Shown: positions 16,882 through 26,434, counted from the first letter of the stretch. The stretch is DNA of 64,000 bases from Loktanella fryxellensis (GCF_900110065.1 NZ_FOCI01000002.1:62001-126000); one strand, 5' to 3'. Notes: generated from the sequence alone by a model not told the origin. Numbers and translations are program-made.

Positions 16882-17453
16882 TCGGCCAAAGAAGTCGACG
16901 GAAAGGTGCGCTGCACGTTATCGGCGCTCTTCTGATTCTGTCCGGCCTATTGAGGGCCGGAATTGCCGGGCAGGCGTTCGCCGAACCGGCCGTTCTGGAT
17001 GCGCAGGTTTCCGAGGATACGGCAACCGACGGAGATGCCTCTCTACCGGACAATCCTGCACTGCTTGCAGCCATTCAGGCCCGTGAGTCGCGGATCGCGG
17101 ATCGCGAGCGGCAAATCGAGGAGCGGATGATTGCTCTTCGGGTCGCCGAAGAGGAGGCTGCCGAGCGGGTGGCGGCATTGACCGCCGCCGAAGTATCACT
17201 TGCCTCCACAATTGCACTCGCCGACGTTGCCGCCGAAACAGATATCCAGAAACTGGTAGCCGTCTATGAGAACATGAAGCCGAAAGAGGCGGCTTCGCTA
17301 TTTTCACAGATGACGCCGGATTTTGCTGCCGGGTTTCTCGCGCTGATGCAGCCGCCCATTGCTGCGCAGATCTTGGCGCAGGTCAGCCCCGAGACTGCCT
17401 ACTCGATCAGCGTTGTCCTGGCAGGACGCAACGCCGACGTCCCGACGGAGTAA
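16878..17453 (+). CDS. MotE/MgtE-N-like flagellar motor chaperone
   Basis: 191 residues with an N-terminal signal or anchor (about 12-35), a charged coiled coil (RESRIADRERQIEERMIALR, about 69-88) and a C-terminal MgtE-N-like domain (AVYENMKPKEAASLFSQM, then LALMQPPIAAQIL). This is the layout of MotE, a periplasmic chaperone of MotC in Sinorhizobium. GTG start at 16878 is fixed by a GTGA overlap. Function in stator assembly is inferred from family and from motA directly downstream. Confidence 0.72.
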   Translation: MIGQRSRRKGALHVIGALLILSGLLRAGIAGQAFAEPAVLDAQVSEDTATDGDASLPDNPALLAAIQARESRIADRERQIEERMIALRVAEEEAAERVAALTAAEVSLASTIALADVAAETDIQKLVAVYENMKPKEAASLFSQMTPDFAAGFLALMQPPIAAQILAQVSPETAYSISVVLAGRNADVPTE

Positions 17454-17534
17454 CGTCGTCAATTTCTTCATTTTCGTAGTCCACGCTGACTATGGCGCAT
17501 CTCTGGCATGCGGAACTTGGTAAGGGACAATGCT

Positions 17535-18404
17535 ATGGTCGGATTCATCGGTGTCGCTCTCGTCTTCGTCATGGTTTTCGGTGGTTATGTGCTGGCGGGC
17601 GGAAAGATGGGCATCATTCTCAAGGCGTTGCCGTTCGAAATGGTCATGATCGGCGGTGCGGCCGTGGGCGCTTTCGTCATCAGCAACGACATGACGACGA
17701 TCAAACACACGCTGAAAGATATCGGTAAGGTCTTCAAGGGACCGAAATGGAAACCGCAGGACTATACAGACGGCATGTGCCTTTTGTTCGAGCTGATTCG
17801 TGTAGCCCGGAGCAATCCCGTCGCGCTCGAAGAACATATCGAGTCACCGAGCACTTCGACTATCTTCGGGAAATATCCGCGTATTGCGGCCGATACCGAG
17901 ACGATAGCACTGATATGTGACACACTGCGTTCCGCATCGATGAACTACGATGATCCGCATCAAGTGGAAGAGGTTCTCGAAAAGCGGATCGAGGCGACGA
18001 TGGAGCACAATCTTCATTCGACCCACGCTCTTCAATCGGTTGCAGATGGCCTTCCTGCATTGGGTATCGTCGCGGCCGTTCTCGGCGTCATCAAGACCAT
18101 GGCATCAATCGACCAACCGCCAGAAGTTCTAGGAAAGATGATCGGCGGCGCATTGGTGGGCACGTTTCTCGGTGTCTTCCTCGCTTACGGACTGGTCGGC
18201 CCGTTCTCGGCCCGGGTCAATGCCGTCATTAACGAGGATGGCCATTTCCAAAGAATGATTCGCGAAATTCTTGTTGCAAACCTTCATCGCCATGCCCCGA
18301 ATATCTGCATCGAGGTGGGTCGTCAGAATGCACCCACGCATCTACGGCCCGAATTCGGCGTCCTGGAAGCGGCGTTGAAGGGCCTGAAGCAGGAGGCGGC
18401 ATGA
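17535..18404 (+). CDS. motA: Flagellar motor stator protein MotA
   Basis: 289-residue stator ion channel with four membrane helices. ATG 17535 is preferred over 17508: AAGGGA lies eight bases upstream and the protein then begins MVGFIGVALVFVMVFGGYVL like other MotA proteins. The cytoplasmic loop with conserved charged residues is at about 85-160. VADGLPALGIVAAVLGVIKTM forms helix 3 and MIGGALVGTFLGVFLAYGLV helix 4. Its stop overlaps the start of the next gene by four bases. motB is far away on the other strand. Confidence 0.95.
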   Translation: MVGFIGVALVFVMVFGGYVLAGGKMGIILKALPFEMVMIGGAAVGAFVISNDMTTIKHTLKDIGKVFKGPKWKPQDYTDGMCLLFELIRVARSNPVALEEHIESPSTSTIFGKYPRIAADTETIALICDTLRSASMNYDDPHQVEEVLEKRIEATMEHNLHSTHALQSVADGLPALGIVAAVLGVIKTMASIDQPPEVLGKMIGGALVGTFLGVFLAYGLVGPFSARVNAVINEDGHFQRMIREILVANLHRHAPNICIEVGRQNAPTHLRPEFGVLEAALKGLKQEAA

Positions 18405-20629
18405 GAATCGGGCTTCTCATTGTCATGCTTCTCGTTGGCTCCGCGGCAATGGCGCAAGAACGGTTGGTGCGATCAGGGGCGCATTCAAACTTCACGCGCT
18501 TGGCAATTCCTATAGAGAAAGGCGAGGCGTGGCGGTTTGGCCGATCTCCTGTAGGCTATGCTTTGGAAATTTCATCTGCCGATACCTTGGACCTGTCGGG
18601 TATCTATGATCGCATTGGTCGCGATCGCATTGTTGATGTCAGTGTTGATGCGGGCCGACTAAACTTGGATATGTCGTGCAATTGTCATGCAGAAACTTAC
18701 ATCTATATGGACCGCTTCATTGTCATTGACATCATTGATGGTCCGCCAGACGCCATAAGTCGATTCGAAGACGTAATTGTCAAAGCCGAAGAAGACACGT
18801 CGCAGCGGTTATCGATCGCAGGACCACGGTTGATGCGGTTGCCCCTTGCGCCCGGCTCTTTGCCAATACCTCTGGCAAACAGCCTGGCCGTTTCTTCGCC
18901 TGAATCCAGGGAAGCAGCAGCGAGTGAAATCGTTGAACTGGAGCGCGGCGTCATCGACAGTCTGGCGCGTGCAGCATCGCAAGGTCTGGTGGAACTTGCG
19001 GAGCCCGTCGACGACGGCGTCGAACGCGAAGCAGAGGGTAGATGGGATCAACAGGTGCAACTGCCCCTGACCGATACCTCGACAGATCAAGATCCGCCTG
19101 CCGGGCCGGCACAGGCGAGTCTCTCTTTATCGGCGACGCCTGGTATCACGTATCGGACGAGTTACGACCAGTTGCAGAGTTTGCTTTCCGAACAGTCGAA
19201 GCAAAGCCCGTTAAGTTCGGAGTGTTGGGCGACCACTTTGACAGACTTCGAAACGAGTAATGACATTCAACCGGACTTTGCCACATCAATTTCAGAGTTA
19301 CGAATTGCCTTGACCGATGCGCGAGATCGTTCTGATGCAGTGGCGGTGGCCGCGCTGGCAAAGGGGTATCTATCCTTTGGATTTGGTGAAGAAGCCCTGC
19401 AGACACTTTTGATCGACGGCGTCAATGACCGGAGCCGACGTGCTTTGCGCGCCATGGCCGAAGTTGTGGATGGCATGCCGCAATCCCAACCGGACTTGAT
19501 ATCCCAGACCGGTTGTAGCGGGTCGACTGCCTTGTGGGCTGTCCTCGCGGCTGAGGTATCCACGCTGCCACCGAGTGTGGACATCGGTCAAATCGCGCGC
19601 GAATTTAAATTGTTGCCTTTGCCTCTGCAAACTCACTTGGGGCCGAGGCTTGCCGACGTCATGAACCGCAGTGGTCATACAGAGTTCAGTGAAGGCTTGC
19701 TGATGCCTGCCATGAAGTTGGCTGAACCACCTATAGCGAGCGCAGTTGTAAGCTCTGAACTGGCATCGTCACGAGGCCAGATCTCCGAGGCGGCCAAACC
19801 GCTTGAAGCTCTTGCATTACGCAGCCCGCGGATGACACCAGAAGCCTTTGTTCGACTCGTTGATCTGCAAATCGAGGCAGGTGAAGTCGTGGCCGACGAT
19901 CAGCTTGCTTTGCTGGAGACGTTTGCTTTCGAGTACCGAAAGCAAGAAGTGGCACCCGATATAAAACGTGCGCGCACTTCAGCGCTTACCTCACGGGGTG
20001 ATCTCCGAGCAGCGTTTCGCTTATTGAATGAGGGTGTTCCTACGCTGTCAGATCAGACTGAGGCGCCGCTGAGTGAAGCAATAATCAAGGGTGCGGTGGC
20101 GCATCCAGACGATATGCTTTTCTTGGACTTTGCATTCAGCTCGGATGTCGAAGAGACATCGTCGGATACACAGAACGGCGTGGCCTTCCGATTGCTCGAT
20201 CTCGGCTTTCCAGACCGGGCGTCAGAGATTCTTGAGTCGAATGCAGTAGGCGGCGCCATGGCCGAGCGACGCTATTTGCGCGCAACTGCCGCCATAGCAA
20301 AAGGTGACAGTGCCTCAGCACGTCAAATCTTGTCCGGCATTTCCACTGCCCGGGCCGAAGCCATCTTGTCCACGGCGATTGAACCCGGATCGGCTGATGA
20401 CGTTTCTCAAGCTGATAGGGCGTTCATGACAGAAGACTGGTCATCACTAATGGAATCGGGTGACCAGCTTCTGCAGGACACGGCAAATTTGGTGCAGACA
20501 GAGATCGATCCAACACCTGATGTGGCGGCACCATTAGCGAGTGGTCGTGCACTAATTGAAGACGCCAGTCAGACCAGGGCGACTTTAGATACCTTGGTCG
20601 AACGTTTCGCATTGCCTGTCGATGAGTGA
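18401..20629 (+). CDS. Large exported repeat-helical protein of unknown function coupled to motA
   Basis: 742 residues with a clear signal peptide (MRIGLLIVMLLVGSAAMAQ). About residues 25-115 look beta-rich and vaguely AMIN-like (HSNFTRLAIPIEKG through MDRFIVIDIIDGPP, with a CNC cysteine pair). About 160-250 is low-complexity, and 260-742 is alpha-helical with TPR-like helical pairs (ALAKGYLSFGFGEEALQTLL, RYLRATAAIAKGDSASARQI). ATGA overlap with motA shows co-translation. Base composition is visibly more AT-rich than the flanking genes. I do not recognise a named family. A periplasmic accessory role around the stator or the P/L rings is plausible. Confidence 0.65.
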   Translation: MRIGLLIVMLLVGSAAMAQERLVRSGAHSNFTRLAIPIEKGEAWRFGRSPVGYALEISSADTLDLSGIYDRIGRDRIVDVSVDAGRLNLDMSCNCHAETYIYMDRFIVIDIIDGPPDAISRFEDVIVKAEEDTSQRLSIAGPRLMRLPLAPGSLPIPLANSLAVSSPESREAAASEIVELERGVIDSLARAASQGLVELAEPVDDGVEREAEGRWDQQVQLPLTDTSTDQDPPAGPAQASLSLSATPGITYRTSYDQLQSLLSEQSKQSPLSSECWATTLTDFETSNDIQPDFATSISELRIALTDARDRSDAVAVAALAKGYLSFGFGEEALQTLLIDGVNDRSRRALRAMAEVVDGMPQSQPDLISQTGCSGSTALWAVLAAEVSTLPPSVDIGQIAREFKLLPLPLQTHLGPRLADVMNRSGHTEFSEGLLMPAMKLAEPPIASAVVSSELASSRGQISEAAKPLEALALRSPRMTPEAFVRLVDLQIEAGEVVADDQLALLETFAFEYRKQEVAPDIKRARTSALTSRGDLRAAFRLLNEGVPTLSDQTEAPLSEAIIKGAVAHPDDMLFLDFAFSSDVEETSSDTQNGVAFRLLDLGFPDRASEILESNAVGGAMAERRYLRATAAIAKGDSASARQILSGISTARAEAILSTAIEPGSADDVSQADRAFMTEDWSSLMESGDQLLQDTANLVQTEIDPTPDVAAPLASGRALIEDASQTRATLDTLVERFALPVDE

Positions 20630-20822
20630 GTTCATGATTTTTAAACCCATTCAATACAAGATTGACCGATCAGTTCGCACTCTTGTGCCTATGTACCAAA
20701 AGCATCCTTTTAATGCGTGCATTGGCCTGTTGACGTCACTCGTCCCTGCCCGAAGCGACGACCGTCCGGGTTGGATCTGGCATGTAATGCCACAAATTTG
20801 AAGCAGGGCAACGCCGAAATCC

Positions 20823-22907
20823 ATGATTGCAAGACTATTCAATCCAACCATCATTCTGACGATTGGCTTGATGGCCGTTATCGTCATGATGATCCTCCCC
20901 ATGCCATCATGGGTTCTGGATCTGGGCCTCGCAGCGTCCTTCGCACTCGCGATCCTCATGTTCACCATCACGCTGTTCATTGAACGACCGTTGGACTTCG
21001 CGGCTTTTCCGACCGTGCTGCTGGCGTCTTTGATGCTTCGACTTTCCCTTAACGTGTCCTCGACAAAGTTGATCATTGGGCAGGGTCATACCGGAACGGA
21101 CGCGGCTGGTCATGTCATCGAAGGCTTCGCGATGTTCGTGATGTCTGGAAATGTCCTGCTCGGTATCGTCGTCTTCTGCGTGATCCTGATCGTGAATTTC
21201 ATCGTGATCAACAAGGGTGCGACGCGGATGGCAGAGGTTGGAGCCCGGTTCGCTCTTGATGCCATGCCGGGGAAGCAGTTGGCGATCGATGCCGACATGG
21301 CGGCGGGTGCGATCAACCATGCGGAGGCGCGCATGCGTCGCGAGCGGGAGCAGGCCGAGACGACTTTCTTCGGCTCCCTCGATGGTGCGTCAAAGTTCGT
21401 GAAAGGCGATGCGATTGCTGGACTGCTGATTACCTGCCTGAACATGGTGGTTGGTTTGGGCGTCGGTGTCGCAATGATGGACATGCCTTTCGGCAAAGCA
21501 TTCGAGACTTACGCGATTCTGACGGTTGGTGATGGTCTCGTCAGTCAGATTCCAGCTGTCATCATCTCGATCGCCACGGCCTTGCTTCTGGCGCGCGGTG
21601 GGGCTGTAGGGGCGACCGATCTTGCGCTTGTAGATCAACTGGGGCGACATCCCGCTGCCCTTGGAACTGTCGGTGGCCTGATGGCGTTGTTCGCCATCGT
21701 CCCCGGTATGCCATTCGTTCCTTTCATGGCGGGAGCGCTTGGTCTGGGCGGATGCGCATATGTCATTTCGCGATCGGCAGCGCGACGCAATGCGATCAAG
21801 GCGATACCCGAATCACAGGATGTGGCCATCCCTCAGGAACGATCGCTCGGCGACATGCTCGATCTTGACGATATCCATGTGGAGTTTGCGCCTGACCTTG
21901 TGGAAATGGTCCTCGATCCCGGAACGGGGCTTGATGCGCGGATCGTCAATATGCGCAATCACGTCGCGACCGCATATGGTGTCGTACTTCCAGAGATACG
22001 ATTGACGGATAACGCGGCCTTGCCGACTGGCAGCTATGTTGTGCACATTCAGGGTGTCGAGCAGGTCCGCGATCGTCTGCAGGCAGACCGGGCACTGGCG
22101 CTTTTGCCGGATGGGCAGGCTCCGGATATTCCGGGAGATTCAGTTGCAGAACCCGTCTATGGGGCGCCCGCGCGCTGGATCGCACGTGACATGCAGGAAA
22201 CAGCGGCGCTGTCAGGGTTGACCGTCATACAGCCTGCGGAAGTTCTGGCGACCCACCTTCTCGAGATCGTGAAGCGGAACTTTCCAAGGTTGCTGACCCA
22301 CAAGGCGCTTCGCAAGCGCCTCGACGAGATGGTCGGGCTGACGGATCGGGCACGTGCCGATGCAAACCGCCGACTGCTTGACGAGTTGATGCCTGACAAG
22401 GTGCCGATGGACCTGCTGCTCGGGGTGCTGCGCCTGCTGCTGGAAGAACGTGTTTCGATTCGCAACCTGCCACTGATCCTCGAGGCAATCGCCGAGGCGC
22501 GGCAGTTGCAGCCGACGGTAGATGGGATGACCGAACATGTTCGTCGCAGGCTGGGCTTCCAGCTCGTCGCATCGGTGCGGCGAACCGATGGGACGATCCC
22601 GCTCGTTCAATTGGCACCGGAGTGGGAGGACGCTTTCGCAACATATGAAATTCGTGCCGAACGCGGCAATCCGGGCGGTGACGTCGCATTGCCACCCGAG
22701 GAATTCAATCGACTTGCCGATGGCATTGCCGCCAAGCTCGATCAGGCCGCGGCGCAAGGCACCTACGCGGCTCTCGTGACCTCGGTGCGGAGACGGCGTT
22801 TCTTGCGGACGGTGCTGGCAGCCAAGGGCATCCTGAATCCGGTCCTGTCGTTCGAAGAGATCGGTATCGACGCGCGGCCGGCGCTCGTGGGTCTGGTCAC
22901 GTTATGA
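20823..22907 (+). CDS. flhA: Flagellar export gate protein FlhA
   Basis: 694-residue export gate protein. Seven or eight membrane helices occupy residues 1-310. The FHIPEP family signature, residues about 128-160, includes INKGATRMAEVGARFALDAMP, followed by AIDADMAAGAINHAEA. The cytoplasmic C-terminal domain (about 330-694) binds chaperone-substrate complexes and forms the export ring. Stop overlaps the fliR ATG by four bases. A 193-base gap with no recognisable gene precedes it, and the ribosome site is weak. Confidence 0.96.
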   Translation: MIARLFNPTIILTIGLMAVIVMMILPMPSWVLDLGLAASFALAILMFTITLFIERPLDFAAFPTVLLASLMLRLSLNVSSTKLIIGQGHTGTDAAGHVIEGFAMFVMSGNVLLGIVVFCVILIVNFIVINKGATRMAEVGARFALDAMPGKQLAIDADMAAGAINHAEARMRREREQAETTFFGSLDGASKFVKGDAIAGLLITCLNMVVGLGVGVAMMDMPFGKAFETYAILTVGDGLVSQIPAVIISIATALLLARGGAVGATDLALVDQLGRHPAALGTVGGLMALFAIVPGMPFVPFMAGALGLGGCAYVISRSAARRNAIKAIPESQDVAIPQERSLGDMLDLDDIHVEFAPDLVEMVLDPGTGLDARIVNMRNHVATAYGVVLPEIRLTDNAALPTGSYVVHIQGVEQVRDRLQADRALALLPDGQAPDIPGDSVAEPVYGAPARWIARDMQETAALSGLTVIQPAEVLATHLLEIVKRNFPRLLTHKALRKRLDEMVGLTDRARADANRRLLDELMPDKVPMDLLLGVLRLLLEERVSIRNLPLILEAIAEARQLQPTVDGMTEHVRRRLGFQLVASVRRTDGTIPLVQLAPEWEDAFATYEIRAERGNPGGDVALPPEEFNRLADGIAAKLDQAAAQGTYAALVTSVRRRRFLRTVLAAKGILNPVLSFEEIGIDARPALVGLVTL

Positions 22908-23686
22908 TCGACACGATCGGCCTTTTAACAAGCCGCTCGCAAGAGGCGCTCTGGCTGGGCTTGATCGTCTTCTTGCGTGTCGGGGCCACTCTTGCCCTGG
23001 TTCCGCTATTCGGCGAGCAAGTCATCCCGATGCGTGTCCGGATCGCTATTTCACTGGCCTTTACGTTGATCGTGGCGCCGGCTGCAATTCCTGCCGGTTT
23101 CGCCATGCCCACCAGTTTTCGAGGTGCGATCGGTCTAACCGGACCCGAGGTCCTCGCAGGGATATTCTTCGGTCTCCTTCTTCGCTTCATGATCTTCGCA
23201 CTTCAAATTGCCGGTGCGATCATCGCTCAATCGACGTCGCTTTCGCAACTGTTCGGCGGAACTGCAGGTGCCGATCCGCAAGCGGCGGTCGGTCAGATCC
23301 TCACCGTGACAGCTCTAGCGCTGGTTGCTCTGACGGGATTGCACACGACGTTTGCGGCCTACATGCTTCAGACCTACGCGATGGTGCCGGTCGGTGCGCC
23401 CATCAGTGCTGCTCTGGTGGCCGAGATCGGTGTCCGCAGCGTGGCCCAGACCTTTGTCCTTGGATTTACGCTTGCTGTGCCCTTCGTCGTGGCATCGCTA
23501 CTCTATAACGTGATGCTGGGAATCATGAACCGCGCGATGCCGCAGCTCATGGTCAGTTTCGTCGGCGCCCCCGCCATCGCAGGTGGCGGTTTGGTTCTGT
23601 TGTGGGTCTGCGCGCCAATCCTGCTGCCGATTTGGCTCAACGCATTCGCGGCGACCTTGGCCTTGCCAGGAGGGCAGATGCCGTGA
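22904..23686 (+). CDS. fliR: Flagellar export gate protein FliR
   Basis: 260-residue export gate subunit with six hydrophobic helices. Conserved stretches: FLRVGATLALVPLFGEQVIPMRVR near residue 30, ALQIAGAIIAQSTSLSQLFGG near 103, and GIMNRAMPQLMVSFVGAPAIAGGG near 208. Sits in an flhA-fliR-flhB run with four-base overlaps at both ends. Confidence 0.95.
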   Translation: MIDTIGLLTSRSQEALWLGLIVFLRVGATLALVPLFGEQVIPMRVRIAISLAFTLIVAPAAIPAGFAMPTSFRGAIGLTGPEVLAGIFFGLLLRFMIFALQIAGAIIAQSTSLSQLFGGTAGADPQAAVGQILTVTALALVALTGLHTTFAAYMLQTYAMVPVGAPISAALVAEIGVRSVAQTFVLGFTLAVPFVVASLLYNVMLGIMNRAMPQLMVSFVGAPAIAGGGLVLLWVCAPILLPIWLNAFAATLALPGGQMP

Positions 23687-24768
23687 GCGATCAAAGCGAC
23701 GATGACGACAAACCGTTCGAGCCGTCGCAAAAGAAGCTGGATGACGCCCGTGAGAAAGGTGAATTTCCCAAGTCTGCGGACCTGACGACAGCCGCCGCAT
23801 ATGGTGGTTTCGCGATCGCGCTCGCTGCGATGGCGGGCCAGTCCTTGTCGGGCATCGGACAAACGCTCGCCTATCTGCTCGATCAATCGGATGTACTGGC
23901 CGCGGTAATACTGACATCGTCGGCACAACCTCTCCTTGGGGGCATCGTAGGGGCGGTCGCGGTCGCCGCGTTGCCGTGGGTCGTATTTCCTGCGGTGGGT
24001 GCGATCCTGTCGACCCTTGGCCAGCAGGCTTTCGTGGTCGCCCCACAAAAGATTTCACCCAAATTGTCACGCCTTTCGCTTTTGCAAGGGGCCAAGACAA
24101 AATTCGGTCGCGAGGGATTGTTCGAATTTGCAAAGAGCTTCGTCAAACTGGCGATATATTCGGTCCTACTCGGATACTTCCTGATGTCGCGGCTGGACGA
24201 TATCGTTGCGACGATTTCGCTCTCGCCAGGAATGATAGTCGTCGAGATCGGACGCCTGACATTGTCATTACTGTTGACCGTTGTCGGAATATCCTTGGCT
24301 CTCGGAGTCGTCGATCTGCTTTGGCAGCGTTCCCAACATGCGCGCAAACATAGGATGACCCGTCAGGAATTGTTGGACGAACAAAAACAGCAGGATGGTG
24401 ATCCGATGGTGAAACAGCAACGTCGACAGCGCGCGATCGATCTGGCTATGAACAAGATGCTGGCCGATGTGCCCACAGCCAGCGTCGTCATCGTCAATCC
24501 ATTGCATTATGCTGTGGCGCTGCACTGGCCCGGTGACGCAGGGCATGCTCCCGTTTGTGTGGCCAAGGGTGTGGATGAGATTGCTGCACGGATCCGTGAA
24601 GTTGCGGCCGAACACGGAGTGCCCATCCATCCGGATCCCCCAACCGCCCGCGCTCTTCATGCCGCCGTCGCGATCGGGCAGGAGATTGCGCCGGATCAGT
24701 ATCGCGCCGTCGCCGTGGCAATCCGGTTTTCGCAGACCATGCGGTCCAAGATGCGGCGGTCGACATGA
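23683..24768 (+). CDS. flhB: Flagellar export switch protein FlhB (NPLH variant)
   Basis: 361-residue substrate-specificity switch. N-terminal polar stretch with EPSQKKLDDAREKGEFPKS (13-31), four membrane helices to about residue 210, then the cytoplasmic domain. The self-cleavage site reads N272-P273-L274-H275 instead of the canonical NPTH, while the following YAVAL matches the family. GTG start at 23683 overlaps the fliR TGA (GTGA), which fits the usual polar N-terminus. The Asn-Pro pair needed for cleavage is intact, so cleavage may still occur. Confidence 0.94.
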   Translation: MSDQSDDDDKPFEPSQKKLDDAREKGEFPKSADLTTAAAYGGFAIALAAMAGQSLSGIGQTLAYLLDQSDVLAAVILTSSAQPLLGGIVGAVAVAALPWVVFPAVGAILSTLGQQAFVVAPQKISPKLSRLSLLQGAKTKFGREGLFEFAKSFVKLAIYSVLLGYFLMSRLDDIVATISLSPGMIVVEIGRLTLSLLLTVVGISLALGVVDLLWQRSQHARKHRMTRQELLDEQKQQDGDPMVKQQRRQRAIDLAMNKMLADVPTASVVIVNPLHYAVALHWPGDAGHAPVCVAKGVDEIAARIREVAAEHGVPIHPDPPTARALHAAVAIGQEIAPDQYRAVAVAIRFSQTMRSKMRRST

Positions 24769-25157
24769 CGCACGACGGTCTGTCCGGTCTGACCGGGCTT
24801 GCAGACATGGTGCTGCACGGTGCGCAGGCCCGACTATCCCGCATCCAGCAGCGGGAGACCGATTTGCGCGCGAAGATTGCAAAGATCGGACAGGATCGCG
24901 CGGAGATCGCCACGCGGCTGCAAGGACCAGACGATGCAGCCCTGGCTGCCGGCGCGGATGGCCGCTGGCTGCAATGGATCGCCATGCGTCAGACCCACCT
25001 GAATACCGAACTTCTTCAAGTGCTGGAGCTGAAACGTCTGCAGATCATCGTGGTTCGCGATGCCTTCGGGCGTGCCAGCGCGCTCGCCGCGCTCGAGGCA
25101 GATGCGCATGTGGCGCGGCGGCGGCAAGTGGAAAGGCGGATGGCACGAGACGGCTGA
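24765..25157 (+). CDS. Small helical protein after flhB, FliJ-like shape
   Basis: 130 residues, soluble, almost entirely helical and charged (QARLSRIQQRETDLRAKIAK, about 21-40; ending HVARRRQVERRMARDG). No membrane segment or cysteine. The ATG overlaps the flhB stop by four bases, so it belongs to the export gate operon. Size, charge and coiled-coil character resemble FliJ, the general export chaperone that otherwise has no candidate here, but sequence support is weak. Converges on the FliL-like gene with four bases between stops. Confidence 0.55.
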   Translation: MTHDGLSGLTGLADMVLHGAQARLSRIQQRETDLRAKIAKIGQDRAEIATRLQGPDDAALAAGADGRWLQWIAMRQTHLNTELLQVLELKRLQIIVVRDAFGRASALAALEADAHVARRRQVERRMARDG

Positions 25158-25161
25158 GCGA

Positions 25162-25686
25162 TCAGACGTCCTGGCGTTTGATGTCGATCAACAGGATGTC
25201 CAGCGCCGTATCGCCAAGGATGTCGCGCGCCGTCCGCAACAGGTCCTGGCGAAGGATCCGCAATTTGTCCGTCGCCGTGTAGTTGCCCGTAAAGCCACCG
25301 ATGTTGGCATGCTGGAACATATCCTGGAGCAGGCTGTCACGCAGGCGCGGTTCGATGTCGTAAACGGCTGACACCTGTCCCGTAGGCACCTCGATGCTGA
25401 CGGTAATCGCCATCATCGAGACCAGATCCTCGCCATCCATGACCGGGATGACGAAGGGGTTTTCCAAGGGGGCGAATTCGCTGCCTTCGGATGCAGCGAT
25501 CGGTGCGACATCGACCGGGTCGTCGGGCGTCGTCGCATCCGCTGCGACCGGGTCGCCGCAGGGGGCTGCGGCTACGATATCGTCGCCGGTGTCCGGCACC
25601 GGGTCCGGTTTCAGGATGATCGCGGCCCCGACACCGGCTCCGGTCCCGGCCAGAAGCATCACGATGGGCAGCAGAAATTTCTTCAT
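25162..25686 (-). CDS. Second FliL-like flagellar basal-body protein
   Basis: 174 residues: a short N-terminal membrane helix (about 4-26), an acidic Asp/Pro/Ala-rich linker (28-80) and a C-terminal FliL-like domain (about 85-172: VSMMAITVSIEVPTGQVSAV, then RARDILGDTALDILLIDI). It differs from the fliL gene at 16005 in the linker and C-terminal end. Lies directly downstream of flgH (18 bases). FliL-like genes after flgH occur in other Rhodobacterales. Distinct function unknown. Confidence 0.72.
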   Translation of the reverse strand: MKKFLLPIVMLLAGTGAGVGAAIILKPDPVPDTGDDIVAAAPCGDPVAADATTPDDPVDVAPIAASEGSEFAPLENPFVIPVMDGEDLVSMMAITVSIEVPTGQVSAVYDIEPRLRDSLLQDMFQHANIGGFTGNYTATDKLRILRQDLLRTARDILGDTALDILLIDIKRQDV

Positions 25687-25704
25687 CGGAAGATCTCCTT
25701 GGGG

Positions 25705-26433
25705 TCAGAAGGGCAAGATCGCTTCGAGCGCCTGCTGACCGTATCGCGGTTGCTGCATGTCGCTGATCTGTCCGCGGCCACCATACGAAATGCGGGCCGA
25801 GGCGATCTTGTCGTATGTGATCTCGTTCTGCCGCGAGATATCCGCAGGCCGGACGAAGCCCGTAATGGTCAGTTCGCGCAGTTCGAAGTTCACCCGCACT
25901 TCCTGCTGGCCTTCGATCGCGAGGACGCCGTTCGGCAACATGTCGGTGATCGTGGCCGCAATCCGCAATGTCAGCTTCTCGTTGCGCTGGACGGATCCGT
26001 TGCCTTCCGCCGTCGAGGTGGAGTTCACGCCGACCGCGCTGCCGAGGGTCGCGCCGTCCGGCAACCTCTCGTCGATCTTCTGTGGCAGGCCGAACAGCGA
26101 CGGTACGCCAAGGGTTTGCCCTGCGGATCTGCCACGTTCGGACGAATTCGATATTTCGGCGCTGTCGTCAATCTCGATCACGACGGTCAGGATGTCGCCT
26201 TGCTCCATCGCCCGGCGATCGCCCAGCAACGACCCGCGGTCTCCGGTCCAGAGCGAGGCTTGGGCACCCGGCGTCTGCGGCCCCTGGTCCAGCGTCTGCG
26301 GCAATGCCTGGTTCATCATGGCGATCCTGTCCGCCGTCGCAGCGATGGGTGTCAATTCCGGCGCGCGGCCGACATCCGCGCTGGAACAGGCGACCACGAG
26401 GACGCAGGGCGACAGCTTCCACAGACGGAGCAT
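25705..26433 (-). CDS. flgH: Flagellar L-ring lipoprotein FlgH
   Basis: 242-residue outer-membrane L-ring subunit. ATG 26433 gives a proper lipoprotein signal (MLRLWKLSPCVLVVAC, lipobox VVAC with the lipidated Cys at 16); upstream in-frame ATGs would spoil it. FlgH motifs: ASLWTGDRGSLLGDRRAMEQGDILTV and the C-terminal GFVRPADISRQNEITYDKIASARI, which is strongly conserved. One base separates it from the flgA stop. Confidence 0.94.
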   Translation of the reverse strand: MLRLWKLSPCVLVVACSSADVGRAPELTPIAATADRIAMMNQALPQTLDQGPQTPGAQASLWTGDRGSLLGDRRAMEQGDILTVVIEIDDSAEISNSSERGRSAGQTLGVPSLFGLPQKIDERLPDGATLGSAVGVNSTSTAEGNGSVQRNEKLTLRIAATITDMLPNGVLAIEGQQEVRVNFELRELTITGFVRPADISRQNEITYDKIASARISYGGRGQISDMQQPRYGQQALEAILPF

Positions 26434-26434
26434 G

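Noticed and set aside
17500-17534. Sigma-54-like TGG...TTGG pattern upstream of motA
   Set aside because: The spacing between the GG and GC elements does not fit the -24/-12 consensus.
20630-20822. Possible gene remnant between the 742-residue protein and flhA
   Set aside because: Only short frames without recognisable features; region is under 200 bases and likely a promoter or spacer.
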